In this document: one piece after another, positions 16,397 through 27,886 of the stretch
How the letters are laid out: every line of letters begins with the position of its first letter
How positions within the stretch are numbered: position 1 is the stretch's first letter
From: Acidiferrimicrobium sp. IK
Lineage (GTDB): Bacteria; Actinomycetota; Acidimicrobiia; Acidimicrobiales; Palsa-688
Direction: 5' to 3'
DNA length: 64,000 nt
Assembly (NCBI RefSeq): GCF_025499425.1
Contig: NZ_JAIMCB010000008.1
Coordinates: 124,001 to 188,000, forward strand
The notes under the pieces: generated by a model
Told to the model about the DNA's origin: nothing
What the model saw: only the letters and a program-made list of their open reading frames with translations
Databases searched by the model: none
Position numbers and translations under genes: made by a program

Positions 16397-18714
16397 GCGC
16401 CGGCCGCCGGTTGCCGGGGGGGCCGCCCGAGCAGGGATGCCGGGCTCAACACTGCGACGAGCCGCCGTCGCCGGCTGAGGCCGGCGAGCAGCTCGGAACG
16501 GGCCTCGCCTACTGCAGACCAGTAGGCGACAACGGTGGAGTCGGGGGGCTCGCCGGGACCGAACACTGCTGCGTCTGCGGCGGCAGCCAGACCAGCGGCG
16601 GAGGCGCCCGCGAACTTCAGGGCCTGCTCCCGCCGGGTCACCCCGGGCGCGATCGGATGGCCTGCGTCTCGGGCGATGTCCATGAACTCCCGCCAACCAC
16701 CGGATATCCGGGCACTGCCGGTCGGGGCCGAGCGGCGCCGACCCCGCCGGCGGGCCTTCAGGAAGAGGATCACACCGCACGCCAACGCGACGGCGAGCAG
16801 CAGCGGAGCGACCGTCGAGACGACCGGCGTGACCCAGGCGGGCAGTCCGCCGATCCCGTGGTGTGCGGCTTTGCGGTGCAGGAGCGACCGCCCGCTCGAG
16901 GGTGCCGCCGACGGCAGCGCGTCGTTTGGCGGCGGCAGGAGCACCGACTGCACCGGGGGCGACACGATCGGGGTGGTGTCGTTGTGGGGCTGAGGCTGGG
17001 GTACCTCCCGGGACGGAGCGCGGGTGGGGATGAAGGAGCTCGGGTCGACGGTGACCCATCCGAGACCTGACAGGGAGACCTCCACCCATGCGTGGACGTC
17101 GCGCCCGCGCACCACTCCCCCGGCTTCGGTGACCGCACCGAAGACCACCCGGGCCGGCACGCCGAGGGAGTTGGACATGAGCGCCATCGTCGCGGCGAAC
17201 TGCTCGTCGTCGCCCACGATCTGGTGGCCGACGAGCGGTCCGCCGCTGACGAACTCAGTGAGGCGGCCGGTGTCGTGGCCTGGCAGGGCGAGAGGAGGGT
17301 TTTCGGTCCCGTTGGAGTAGCGGCCGTCCTCCTTCAGGTGCGAGGCCACGGCCATGACCTTGGCCCACGCTCCACCTGCGCCCGCCGCCCACTGACTAGC
17401 GGTGCGCTGCAGGAGCGTTGGAACCGTGGCGACGACCTGATCGGCACCCGCCGCCGCGTGGTCGAGCTCGGAGGCTGTGGGCGTGGGTGCCACGACTGCC
17501 CCGATCCGGTAGGTGGCGCCGGGGGTCGCACCGTTGACGTCGATGACGGTGCCCGTCGCTTCGTCGTAGCGCAGGGCCGCGGAGCGGGGCGCCGCCGTGG
17601 ACTGCAGGGTGTCGAGGCTTCCGACCGCGGGCACGAACACCCCGCCGAGCGCGCCCATGGTGACGGTCAGCTCAGCGTGCTGGCCTACTGCGGCGGTGCG
17701 GATCGACGTGCCGTACTTCCTGAACAGGTCGGAGGCGGTGTCGCTGTCGACGCCGGGGGGCGCAGCGGCGAAGCCCCACACGGACCCGTCGTAGGTGTCC
17801 ATGGTGGCGATGCGGACACGGGCTCCGGTGCGCAGCCCGCTCACCCGGAACAGCACGGCGTGGGCCTGGGATCCCGGGGTCCCGGCGGTGAAATGCCGGA
17901 ACGAGGACAGCGGACTGGCGAGGGCGCTGGCGTCGAAGGGAGGCACCACATAACGGTTGAGCACCACCCGGCTGGTGCCCCCGCCGAGCAGCGGGCCGAC
18001 GACCTGGGCCCCGAGCGCAGCGACCGCCAGCAACCCGGCACCGAACGCAACCCGGGAGCGACCTCGTGACACGCCGATGACCGCGGGAGCGAGTTGGTGG
18101 TGTCGGATGGCAGCCCAGGCGAGGCCCACCGCCGCGAAGGCCGTTCCCTGCAGGAGAAGCGACGCCGGGCGGTGCGCTCCGAAGAGGATGCTCAAGGCCA
18201 GCACCGCAGCGGGGGCGAGCAGCGGCAGGGCGGCCAGGCGGGTACGGCGCGCCGTGCTGTAGCTGGTGACCCCGGCTACGAGCCCCATCAGGTAGGGGAG
18301 AACCAGAAGGTCGCCGCTGCTGCCGACCGGGGGGGCGGTCGTCAGGAGCTGCTTCCATCCCCGCACCCCGACCGTCGCCAGCGAGTGCAGGCTCGAACCG
18401 CTCGGCACCAGGCCGCCCAGGGGGCCGCCGGGAACGGCGAACGCCCCCCCGAGCAGGAAGAACACCACCACTGCGACGGCGACCTCGGCGAGGACGGGTT
18501 GGCGGAGGCGGCCGGCGAGGAAGCTGATGGCCACTCCGAGCACCGCTCCGGTGAGGCCCACGCCCAGGTAGCCGGCGCCACCGTAGGCAGCATGGAAGCC
18601 GAGCATCCCGAGTCCGACCAGGACGATGGTGAAAGCGGCGTCGGTGGCTTCAGGCCTGGTCGGCGCCAAGGCCCCGGTGGCCTTGGCGGCCGGCGCCCCG
18701 GCGATCACTGTCAC
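16393..18714 (-). CDS. TgpA-like transmembrane transglutaminase-fold protein lacking the catalytic Cys
   Basis: 773 aa. About six N-terminal membrane helices (to about residue 200), an extracytoplasmic transglutaminase-core domain, one more helix (VVSTVAPLLLAVALACGVILFL) and a cytoplasmic C-terminal part. In the core the usual GDCxxFA is GDDEQFA, so residue 503 is Asp where the nucleophile Cys is expected. The His (RDVHAWVEV, 541) and Asp (WVTVDP, 557) remain. It is probably a binding rather than an enzymatic domain. The adjacent DUF58 and MoxR genes are its usual partners; ATGA overlaps occur on both sides. Confidence 0.88.
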   Translation of the reverse strand: MTVIAGAPAAKATGALAPTRPEATDAAFTIVLVGLGMLGFHAAYGGAGYLGVGLTGAVLGVAISFLAGRLRQPVLAEVAVAVVVFFLLGGAFAVPGGPLGGLVPSGSSLHSLATVGVRGWKQLLTTAPPVGSSGDLLVLPYLMGLVAGVTSYSTARRTRLAALPLLAPAAVLALSILFGAHRPASLLLQGTAFAAVGLAWAAIRHHQLAPAVIGVSRGRSRVAFGAGLLAVAALGAQVVGPLLGGGTSRVVLNRYVVPPFDASALASPLSSFRHFTAGTPGSQAHAVLFRVSGLRTGARVRIATMDTYDGSVWGFAAAPPGVDSDTASDLFRKYGTSIRTAAVGQHAELTVTMGALGGVFVPAVGSLDTLQSTAAPRSAALRYDEATGTVIDVNGATPGATYRIGAVVAPTPTASELDHAAAGADQVVATVPTLLQRTASQWAAGAGGAWAKVMAVASHLKEDGRYSNGTENPPLALPGHDTGRLTEFVSGGPLVGHQIVGDDEQFAATMALMSNSLGVPARVVFGAVTEAGGVVRGRDVHAWVEVSLSGLGWVTVDPSSFIPTRAPSREVPQPQPHNDTTPIVSPPVQSVLLPPPNDALPSAAPSSGRSLLHRKAAHHGIGGLPAWVTPVVSTVAPLLLAVALACGVILFLKARRRGRRRSAPTGSARISGGWREFMDIARDAGHPIAPGVTRREQALKFAGASAAGLAAAADAAVFGPGEPPDSTVVAYWSAVGEARSELLAGLSRRRRLVAVLSPASLLGRPPRQPAAGA

Positions 18715-19946
18715 GAAGCAATCCCGAAAGCGAAGGCGGCTCGTAGGTCGCCGAGACTGCCGAGGACCATCAGGCGGCCGGTGCCGGCGTTGCTCATCGC
18801 AGGCGGGTCCCCCGGCTGGACCCGGATCAGCACCACTTGGGTGTCGGTGGGGCAGCGACGGGCCGCCTGCTGTAGCCGTTCTGCCGGCGCCGGCGAACCG
18901 CTGACGATCACCGCGAGGCTCGTGTCGTCGTTACGCGCCAGCACGCCGGTGACCAGCGCCGCGAGGTCGAGGGTGCCGGCGCCGAGCTCGGCTCGTGCGG
19001 CGGCGTCGAGGAGGACGTGGGGCGCCAGCCCGGCGCCGGCGTGGCCGCCAGCCGCGAGGACAGCCGACAGCCCGTCGCGCGTGGCCCGCTGCGCGATCGA
19101 GGCGGCTATCTCCATGGCCAGCTCGAATTCGTCGGCGTCGGCGTAGCTGCCCGGGTCGCCGTCGACCACGATCGAGATGGCGGAGCGGCGGGTCTCGAGG
19201 AACTGCCGCACGAGGAGCCGCCCGGCCCTGGCGCTGCTCCGCCAGTGCACGTGGCGCATCTCGTCGCCGGCCACGTACTCCCGCAGGCTGTGGAACGACA
19301 GGTCGCTCTGCGACACCTTGCTGGTGGTCAGCCCCTCCAGGTCGTGGAGAAGCCCTGAGCCGAGAGGCTCGAGTGCCACCGTGCGAGGGTGGACGATCAG
19401 CTCCGTCCGCTCGTCCCACATCTGGCGCCGGCGGAGCAGCCCCAGCGGGTCGCCACGCACCGAAGCAGCCGGTCCGATCGGGATCACGCCCCGGCGGCTG
19501 GTCGGGAGTATGAACAGCTCCTCGTGCTCGGCTGCGTTGCCCATCGACGGCACGTCGAAGGTGGCAACAGTGGCGCCCACCGGCAGCTCGACCCGGAGGG
19601 GCAAGGTTCTGCGGCGGGATGGATTGGTGACCACCAGCCGGGCCGCCGCCGGCGAGCCCACGGTGGTCCTCGGCGGGTTGAGTACGACCTCCGTCTTCAG
19701 CCCCATCCGTCCCAATGTCGTGCATGCGGCCAGGGCTGCCAGGAGCAGGCAGGTGGCCGCCAGAATGTCGAACTCCTTCCACCCGAGCTGCCGCCCAACG
19801 ACCCACGCCAGGATCCCGATGGCGATCACCGACCACCCGAGCGTGGTGACCGCCTTCAGCACCTGCGCCTTTCGGCGTGCCGCGGCCACCACCGATAGGG
19901 CGGCGGCGCTCCCTTCAGCGCTGGGATCGGAGACGGTCGCAGTCAT
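18711..19946 (-). CDS. DUF58 family protein
   Basis: 411 aa. Two N-terminal membrane helices (GWSVIAIGILAWVVG, ILAATCLLLAALAACTT), a beta-rich middle, then the DUF58 signature YVAGDEMRHVHWRSSA and a vWA-like fold (ISIVVDGDPGS). DUF58 proteins pair with MoxR ATPases and TgpA proteins; the complex is thought to act as a chaperone or assembly factor at the envelope. The start overlaps nothing: the MoxR gene ends 14 nt upstream. The 3' end overlaps the TgpA start (ATGA). Confidence 0.9.
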   Translation of the reverse strand: MTATVSDPSAEGSAAALSVVAAARRKAQVLKAVTTLGWSVIAIGILAWVVGRQLGWKEFDILAATCLLLAALAACTTLGRMGLKTEVVLNPPRTTVGSPAAARLVVTNPSRRRTLPLRVELPVGATVATFDVPSMGNAAEHEELFILPTSRRGVIPIGPAASVRGDPLGLLRRRQMWDERTELIVHPRTVALEPLGSGLLHDLEGLTTSKVSQSDLSFHSLREYVAGDEMRHVHWRSSARAGRLLVRQFLETRRSAISIVVDGDPGSYADADEFELAMEIAASIAQRATRDGLSAVLAAGGHAGAGLAPHVLLDAAARAELGAGTLDLAALVTGVLARNDDTSLAVIVSGSPAPAERLQQAARRCPTDTQVVLIRVQPGDPPAMSNAGTGRLMVLGSLGDLRAAFAFGIAS

Positions 19947-19960
19947 GGTCTTGGTGGTAC

Positions 19961-20946
<986 letters not shown>

Positions 20947-20950
<4 letters not shown>

Positions 20951-23900
20951 GACCATTGAATGGTGTTTGAGACGACTGCTCCTGCTGACCCATACGGCGC
21001 GTTGGCAGAGACCCACACGTGCGCCTGGGTGTAGCCGAATGCCCGACCGTTGAACGACGCATTGCCATTGGCATCCACGCTGGCAGCCTCAGACGTGTAG
21101 TTGTCTTTGCCGCCGTTGCTGCCCCCGCCTTCGCAGGCGATTACTGCACTCTGAGGCGTCGTGGCGCAGTCTGTGCTGTACCAGATCGTCACCGCCGAGT
21201 TGGGCTTGAAGCCGCTCATGGAAATGGCGATGGCATGACAATCCGACACCGTGCAGTAGCTGGTCGTTTCTCCTGCGCCTTCGCTGATCGACACGGTCTC
21301 CGGCGGGCAGGTGGGCACCGTGGCGGTGGCGGTGGCCTGGGCGCTGGTCTGGCCTTTGGCGTCGGTGACGGTGGCGGTGATGGTGTGCGGCCCGTGTCCA
21401 GTGTCGCAGGCGTAGGTGACCGACTTGCTCGCGGCGGCCGTGTCGGAGCATGTGCCATCGATACAGACGTGGTACGACTGCACCGGCTGGCCCTCGTTGC
21501 CGCCGCCGTTCCAGATGAAGTTGACCGCGTAGTTGTAGTAGGTGCCGCTCAGGTTGGCCTGGACGGTCGGCTGGTCGGGGGTGCCGTATACCGTCGCCGG
21601 CGCCTCGTTGGACCACGCCGCGCACTCGCTCAACTCGTTGCAGGCCCGGACTTGGAGGGGGTAGGTGGTCTTCGGGCTGAGGCCGCTAAGGGTGTAGGTG
21701 ACCACCGTTCCCGGGGAGCCAGGGTTGGTCCAAGAGCCGGCAAGGCCTGCGCCTGGAGCCTGGTACTGAATCTCGGTGAGCGACGCCGAGTGCGAAGCCG
21801 GGAGGGTGAAGGTCGCGGTCATCGACTTGTTGCCCGCTGTGGTGCGCAAGTCGGTCACCTGGCTCGGCACGCCGACCGCCTTGACTGCCGGGGACGATTG
21901 CGGGCCCTCCGGCGAGGTCAGGTTTTCCCGGTTGGTGGTGGTGAGGGCGTAGGTGTAGCCGGACCCGTCGTTCGGCAGGCCCGGGAAGCTGGCGCACAGG
22001 CCTCCCGAGCACGCCGACACGGCGGTGGTCGAGCCGTCCGGAGCGCCGTCCTTGAACTGGGCGACGTTGTAGCGGGCGCACGCCTGGGCGTCGTCGCACA
22101 GGCTGACAGGCGGGAAGGAGACCGTGACGGTGGTGGTGGTCTGGTCGAGCGAGACCGAACCGGTCGCAGCCGGCGCAGGGGGCGCCGGTGGGGTGCCGTA
22201 GGCATACACCGGGGAGGACGTCACGCTGGGGCCGGCACCGAGAGCGTTGTGGGGGGTGACGGTAAAGGTGTACGGGCCGACGTTGTCGTCCAAGCCGGCG
22301 TAGGTGTAGCTCGTCGACGAGCCGCTGACGGTTTGGCGGGCCGGCGCAGAGGAAGGCGAGGGTGACACGGCGATCAGGTAGCTGTCGATCGGCTTGCCGT
22401 TGGCGTTGGCCGCACCCCACGTGAGGGTCACTTCCTTGTCGCCCGGCTTGGCCGTCACCGCCCCAGGGGTGCCGGGTACAGATTGGGGACTGAAGGTGGC
22501 GGGCGGGCTGGCGGCACTGCTCCCGACCTGGTTGACCGCTTTGACAGTGAAGGTGTAGGGCGTTCCGTTGGTGAGCCCAGACCACGTGTAGCTCGTACCG
22601 CTGACCTGCTGGGTGGCCGCCCCGTCGGAGAGCTGGTAGCTCTGGATCGGGGATCCGTTGGGGTTGGAGGCAGCCCAGCTGAGCGCCACCTGCTGATTGG
22701 ACGGGACACCCTGGATCGCCCCCGGGGCGCTCGGCACGTCGAGGACCTGCAGGGTGACGGAATCGGTGACCACCCGGTCGGGGCGGCCCGGCACGTCGGT
22801 GAGCTGCACCTGGAACGTCATCGTGCCGTGGGTCCCGGTCTGCGGCGTGATCGACACGGTGCTGCCGGCGTGGGTGACCTGCGCCGCCCCCTGGCCGGTT
22901 TGGGTCACGGCCAGGACGTTGATCTGGGGCTGGGGCAGCGGGCTGCTCACGTACTGGCGCAGGTCGACGGTCGCGGTGTGGCCGGTCTGGATCCCGGCCA
23001 CGTTGACCGGAACCGTGGTGGCCAGCGGAACCGACGTGACCTGCACGGTCAGGTCCGCAGTGGCGGTCGTGCCGGCCACCCCGACGGTCAGGTCGCCGGT
23101 CTGGCCGGGGACCGCCGCCGATCCGCCGGTGAGGGTGAGTACCCGGCGGTCACTCGACCAACCGATCGTCACTCCGGTAGGTGGGTGCTTCCATGACGCA
23201 GTGAAGGTCACGGTGGCCGCCTGCGCTGGATCGGGTGTCCATACCTGGCACACCGTGGCGACGTCGAGGGACAGCGGACTGCCGCCCTCGGCCACTGAGA
23301 ATGCTGTCGCAGGGCATCGCAGCACCGGCGTCGGCGTGCCGACCTGCACTGGGATGGTCAGGAAGACGGTGTGGGCGCCCGGCGCGTTGGCGGTGGCGCC
23401 GTCGGTGACCTGGATGGTGACCGACGCCGGCCCGTTGTAGCCGGCCACGTCGCTCAGGCGGAGGCTGGTGTAACCGCTGGCCTGCCATCCGAGACCACTC
23501 GACGGGGAGGTGAAGATCTCGTTGCCCGAGGTGAGGCGCACTGTGCCCGAAGAGTCCTGGATGTAGGTGGACAGAGCGACGGTGGTCGATCCGCCGGCCG
23601 GCACCTGGATGGCCGCCACGCCGGGACGTAGCTCCGGGCCGGTGGCAGCGGCGGGGACGTGGATCACCCCGATCGCCGTTGCCCCGCCCGGGTCCTTGAT
23701 CTCGTAGGGCACCGACTGCGGCTCGGGGGTCAGGGGGATGATCACCTGCTGCCCCGAGATGCGCGCGCCCGGACCGAAGGCCGCGACCAGGGTCAGGTCA
23801 CCGGCCGGCCCGTCGGGGTCGTAGTCGTTGGCCAATGCGCTGACCGCCACGTAGTTCTGGCCGGCAGGAGGAGCTGTGGCGTAGTCGTCGACGGCGACCG

Positions 23901-26900
23901 GCGGGATGTCGTAGCCGGCCTGGGGGGTGACGGTGACCTGCGCCAGCGACGGCGGCCCGGTGCCGTCGGTGATGCCGTAGGTGATCACCTCGGGAGCAGG
24001 GCCGGCCGGGGCGACCACTTCCATCTCGTTGCTGACGAGACGAGCCCCGGGAGGGACCGTGGCGTTGGTGCGGGCCAGCGGCTCGACGGTCACGACGTCT
24101 CCCGGGGTGATGACGTCGTTGGCCAGGATGTCGACCAGCACGTGGGCGCCGGGAGCAGCGATCACCGAGTCGTTGACGGCTACGGGCGGTTGCGGCTGGC
24201 CGGGAGGGATGACCGCCACCCGCACTGACGCCGTACCGGTCTTGCCGTAGGGGTCGGCGACCTCGTAGGTGAAGGTGTCGGTCCCGCCGCTGCGCGGGTA
24301 CGCCTCGTACACGATGCTCGCGGCGCTGACCGTGAGCACCCGGCCCAGGTTGGGCGAGTCGGTCACACCGACGACAGCCACTGGGTCGCCGTCGGGGTCC
24401 ACGCCGGTGGTCGGGACCGGGATGGTGACGGTGCCACCCGCCACGACCCGGGCTTCGAGGGCGTGGGGCGAAGGTGGCAAGTCGTGGACCGGGTCGGCCG
24501 GATTAACGGTGATGTCGAGCTGACCGCTGGTCCGGAACCCGGAGCTGTCCTCCACCACGTAGGTGGCCTGCGCCGCCTCAGGCGCATTGACGGCGGCCGG
24601 TGCGGCGTAACGGAGCACCGAGCCGGCCACCGATGCCGCGCCGGCACCGGCCGGGGCAACCGTCACAGCGGAGGCCACCAGGTGGAGGGCCTCGCCGGCA
24701 GGGTCGCTGGCGGCGTTCAGGACCGGCACGTCGGCCTCGCTCCCGGCCCGGACGGTCACCGCAATGGTGTGGGTCACGGGCGGTCCAGCCGCGATGGGAG
24801 GTGCCCAGGTCACTATGACCTGGCCGCTGACCGGTGCGGTCACGCCGTTGGTGATCTCGTAGCTGACAACCTGCTGACCGGTGAGGCTGGCCGCCGTCGC
24901 GGCAATCCGGAGGTAGCGGAAACCGATGACCGTGGCCGACAGGCCGGGCGGAGCGTTGACGCTCACCACCGACAGCAGGCCCCCGGCCGGGTCGTAATCG
25001 TTGGCCGCGACGTCCACTGACGACGGGTTCTGCCCGTGGATCAAGACGGCGATGGGTACGGTCACCGGCTCGTCGGCAGCCGTCGAGGGATCCTTGGCCG
25101 TCACCATGATCTGACCGCCCGCCAGCGGGGCCGACCCGAACGCCGCCTGGTAGGTGAGGAGGTAGATACCGGGCCGCTGCGCGTCGACGGTCACGGTCCC
25201 GGCGGTGATGTCGGTGGTGACGGCGAGCTCGGGTACCGGAGCGACGGGACCGGCCAGCGTCAGGACTGCGCCGGGGCGGAGGGGATCGGCGCCGGGGATG
25301 TCGTTGGAGAGCGGCTTGATGACGAAGGGCTGGCCGACGGTCACCTCGGCGACGTCGGGCACGGCCCTGGCTGCGTGGGCTGTCGTGTCCCCGCGACCGA
25401 GGACCAGGACCGACAGGTGGCCGGCCACCGGTGCGCTTAGACCGTCGGTCACGTGATAGTTGATGGTCAAAGGAGTGTCGGTGGCCACCACCGGTGCGGT
25501 GAAAGTCACCACCCCGTCACCGGTACCGCTGACCTGGCCTGACGGCGCCCCGGTGTCGACCAGCGAGATCGGGTCGCCCTCGTCGTCGCGCCAGTCACTC
25601 AGGACCTGGTAGCCGGCCGTGGCGCCCGACGCGATGTCGTAGGTGGTCGGCGTATATCCGGGCCGGAGATGAGGTGGCGTGTTGCCCGTGGTCGGGACCA
25701 CCGTGATCGTGCCCGACGCGCTCCGCCCGTGGGCATCGACGATGGTGTAGGGGAAGTGCACCGCAGCCTGGACGTTGCCAGCGAGGGTGGCCGCGACGGT
25801 CTGGGCGTCCGGGGTGATGGTGGCGGAGAACCCGGGGCCGCTGGCGCCGCGAAGGCTGGCGATGGACAGGACGTCGCCGCTCGGATCGGAGTCGTAGTCG
25901 AGGACGTGGAGGATGGTGGTCCGCCCGGGCCGAGCCTTGAACGTCTCGTCCACAGCCTTGGGCTTCTGGCTCTGCGCTGCGCTGTCGGCGCTGTTAATGC
26001 GGCTGTTGTCGGTCTTGGAGGACTGCGGCTGCTGCGAGGCGAGGACTTTCAGCCAGTCGCCGTTGCTGACCGCGACTGCGGGCCGGTTGGCGACATCCCA
26101 GGATGCGCCGTCGGCGACATCGTTCAGGAGCACCCTGCCGTGGTTGACACGGAAGACTGGAGTGGTGAGCGGCGGTCCTGGCAACGAGGTCGAGTACGGC
26201 GGCACGCCGACGCAGACTCGGGAGTAGCGGCCCGGGCCGCCGCTCCACGCCTCTTCCGCGCACCCGCCGATGAGCACCGGCGCCGCCGGCGTACCAGTCG
26301 GGGCGCTCGCCAGGGCCACCGGCGCGCCGCCGGCCAGCGGCGCGGCATAAAGACCAGTGTCAGTGCCGACGAGCACTGTCGGCGATGCCGGTCCGGGCTG
26401 CTGGATGACGGTCCTGCCGTTCAAGGCCGAGGCCGGAAGCTGCACGGCCACACCAGTGTCGGGCATCACCAACCGGCCACTGCTGGCGTCGAGGACGACC
26501 GGGACCGAGCCCACCGCCGTCACCTGCAGCGACGCTCCGAGAGGCTCCGAGAACGTCTTGCGCGTCGGGCGGGCGAGGCCACCGGTCGTGTCGCTGGCGG
26601 TGACCAACTGGCTGGATGACGCCGCAAAGATCGTGCCGTCCTGCGCGACGGCCACGGCGCTCAGCCCTCTGGCGGAGGCGAGCGGCGTCCCTGTCACCCG
26701 GAACGACGCCAGCGACACGGCAGAGGTGCCGACCTGTGCCCCCCACAGGTCGCCTTTCGCAGGATCGACGGCCGCCAATACCCCGTTGGCGAACGCCACG
26801 CGGGAACCCTTGCCGCCGGGGAGCAATACGCCAGCGGTGGTGAGTGTCCCGGCGGTCGGGTCGATGGCGTACACCTCGTCCCGAGTCCGGTCGAACCCGA

Positions 26901-27183
26901 CGACCCCGCTGCCGTCTTGCAACACGTCCAGGTTGTAGCTGCTGGCAAACCCGCCGGCTGCAGGGAGTGCCCGCTGGAGTTGGCCGACCGCCCCGTCGAA
27001 CTGGCCGTAGGCGCCCTGCTGGTCATTCACGAGCCACACAGAGGCGTCGTTGGCGTTCACGTGGTTGACGGGAATCCCCTGCGAGACGCTGGCCGCCACG
27101 ACCAGCGCCACGACCGTCGCCGACAAGAAGGCCGTCGAGCCTACGGAGGCACGCCGGGTGCGCAGCAGTGCGCGCCATCTCAT
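20947..27183 (-). CDS. Giant (2078 aa) membrane-anchored surface protein with Ig-like and fibronectin type III repeats
   Basis: A basic N-terminus and one membrane helix (TAFLSATVVALVVAASVSQ) anchor it. Residues 45-380 form a repeat region like a beta-propeller (VWLVNDQQGAYGQFDG, repeated GxxAxxxDG). About ten Ig/cadherin-like repeats follow with recurring DYDSDPSGD, NDYDPAGG, NDSVIAAPGAHVLVDILAND. From about residue 1480, FN3 domains appear (PGAIQGVPSNQQVALSW; PGAVTAKPGDKEVTLTW). There is no LPXTG-type C-terminal signal; it ends in VSNTIQWS. Start ATG 27183 overlaps the upstream stop (ATGA). It matches the Fn3 member of PFNA-type clusters, proposed to bind host or neighbour-cell proteins. 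Confidence 0.9.
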
Positions 27184-27884
27184 GAGCGGGCCATTTCCAG
27201 GTTGCGGGCCTCGAGGAGTGCCAGATCCTCGACGCGCACCAGGCGGGCGGAGAGGGCGTATTCGACCAGCCGGCCCTTGCGGTCAGCGGCCAGGCGGTCG
27301 GGACCGCCGTGAAGGCCGCGCACCCCTGCCCGTCCCAGCTTGGCGCACAGGTTGTCGAGCTTGCGGTTGAGCTTGGTCACCGGCCAGCCGAGACGCTGGG
27401 CGACCTCCGCCGACGGGGGCACCTCGACGCGCGACGTCTGCCGGCGAAGCATCGGTTCGGCTAGCGCGACCAGGAGGAGGCGCTGCTCGAAGCTCAGCGG
27501 GGAAGGCTTGCCGGTGGTTTCCCCTGTACCTACGGCGTGCTCGGTGAGCGCCGGCTCGAAGGGCGCGTGGGCGGTGTGGATCGTCAACTCGTAGGTCGTG
27601 GGCCCAGCGGTGAACCACACGGTGGCCTCGGCGAACACCAGCGGGATCCGCCCCCCCGGGTTGAGCCAGGCGTGGAACAGGCCGCTGGTATCCGACACCG
27701 ACGCCGAGAGGGTGGCGCCGACGTTGGACACCCACCACAGGTCCATAGCGTGCTCGAGGCACAAGAAGCTGCGGTGCAGATACGGGTTGTCGTCGATGGC
27801 CAGGTCGCCCGACCGTCCGATCGTGAAGGGCACCCCGCAGTCGAGGGGATACATCTCGCCGCAGAACTCGATGGCGTTGGCCAT
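27180..27884 (-). CDS. FHA-like plus winged-helix protein
   Basis: 234 aa. The N-terminal 100 residues look like an FHA domain (FTIGRSGDLAIDDNPYLHRSFLCL, then a WWVSNVG strand where DLxSxNG is usual). The C-terminal 100 residues are helical and resemble a winged helix (FEQRLLLVALAEPML ... AEVAQRLGWPVTKLNRKLDNLC). An FHA reader joined to a DNA-binding-like domain next to a Ser/Thr kinase suggests a phosphorylation-controlled regulator. ATG 27884 has GGCGGG upstream; GTG 27890 overlaps the kinase stop (GTGA) and GTG 27899 is also possible. Confidence 0.72.
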   Translation of the reverse strand: MANAIEFCGEMYPLDCGVPFTIGRSGDLAIDDNPYLHRSFLCLEHAMDLWWVSNVGATLSASVSDTSGLFHAWLNPGGRIPLVFAEATVWFTAGPTTYELTIHTAHAPFEPALTEHAVGTGETTGKPSPLSFEQRLLLVALAEPMLRRQTSRVEVPPSAEVAQRLGWPVTKLNRKLDNLCAKLGRAGVRGLHGGPDRLAADRKGRLVEYALSARLVRVEDLALLEARNLEMARS

Positions 27885-27886
27885 GC

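Noticed and set aside
16397..17089. 231-codon N-terminal extension of the FtsK-type ATPase
   Set aside because: It overlaps the well-supported TgpA-like gene and lacks domain character; ATG 16396 forms the ATGA overlap.
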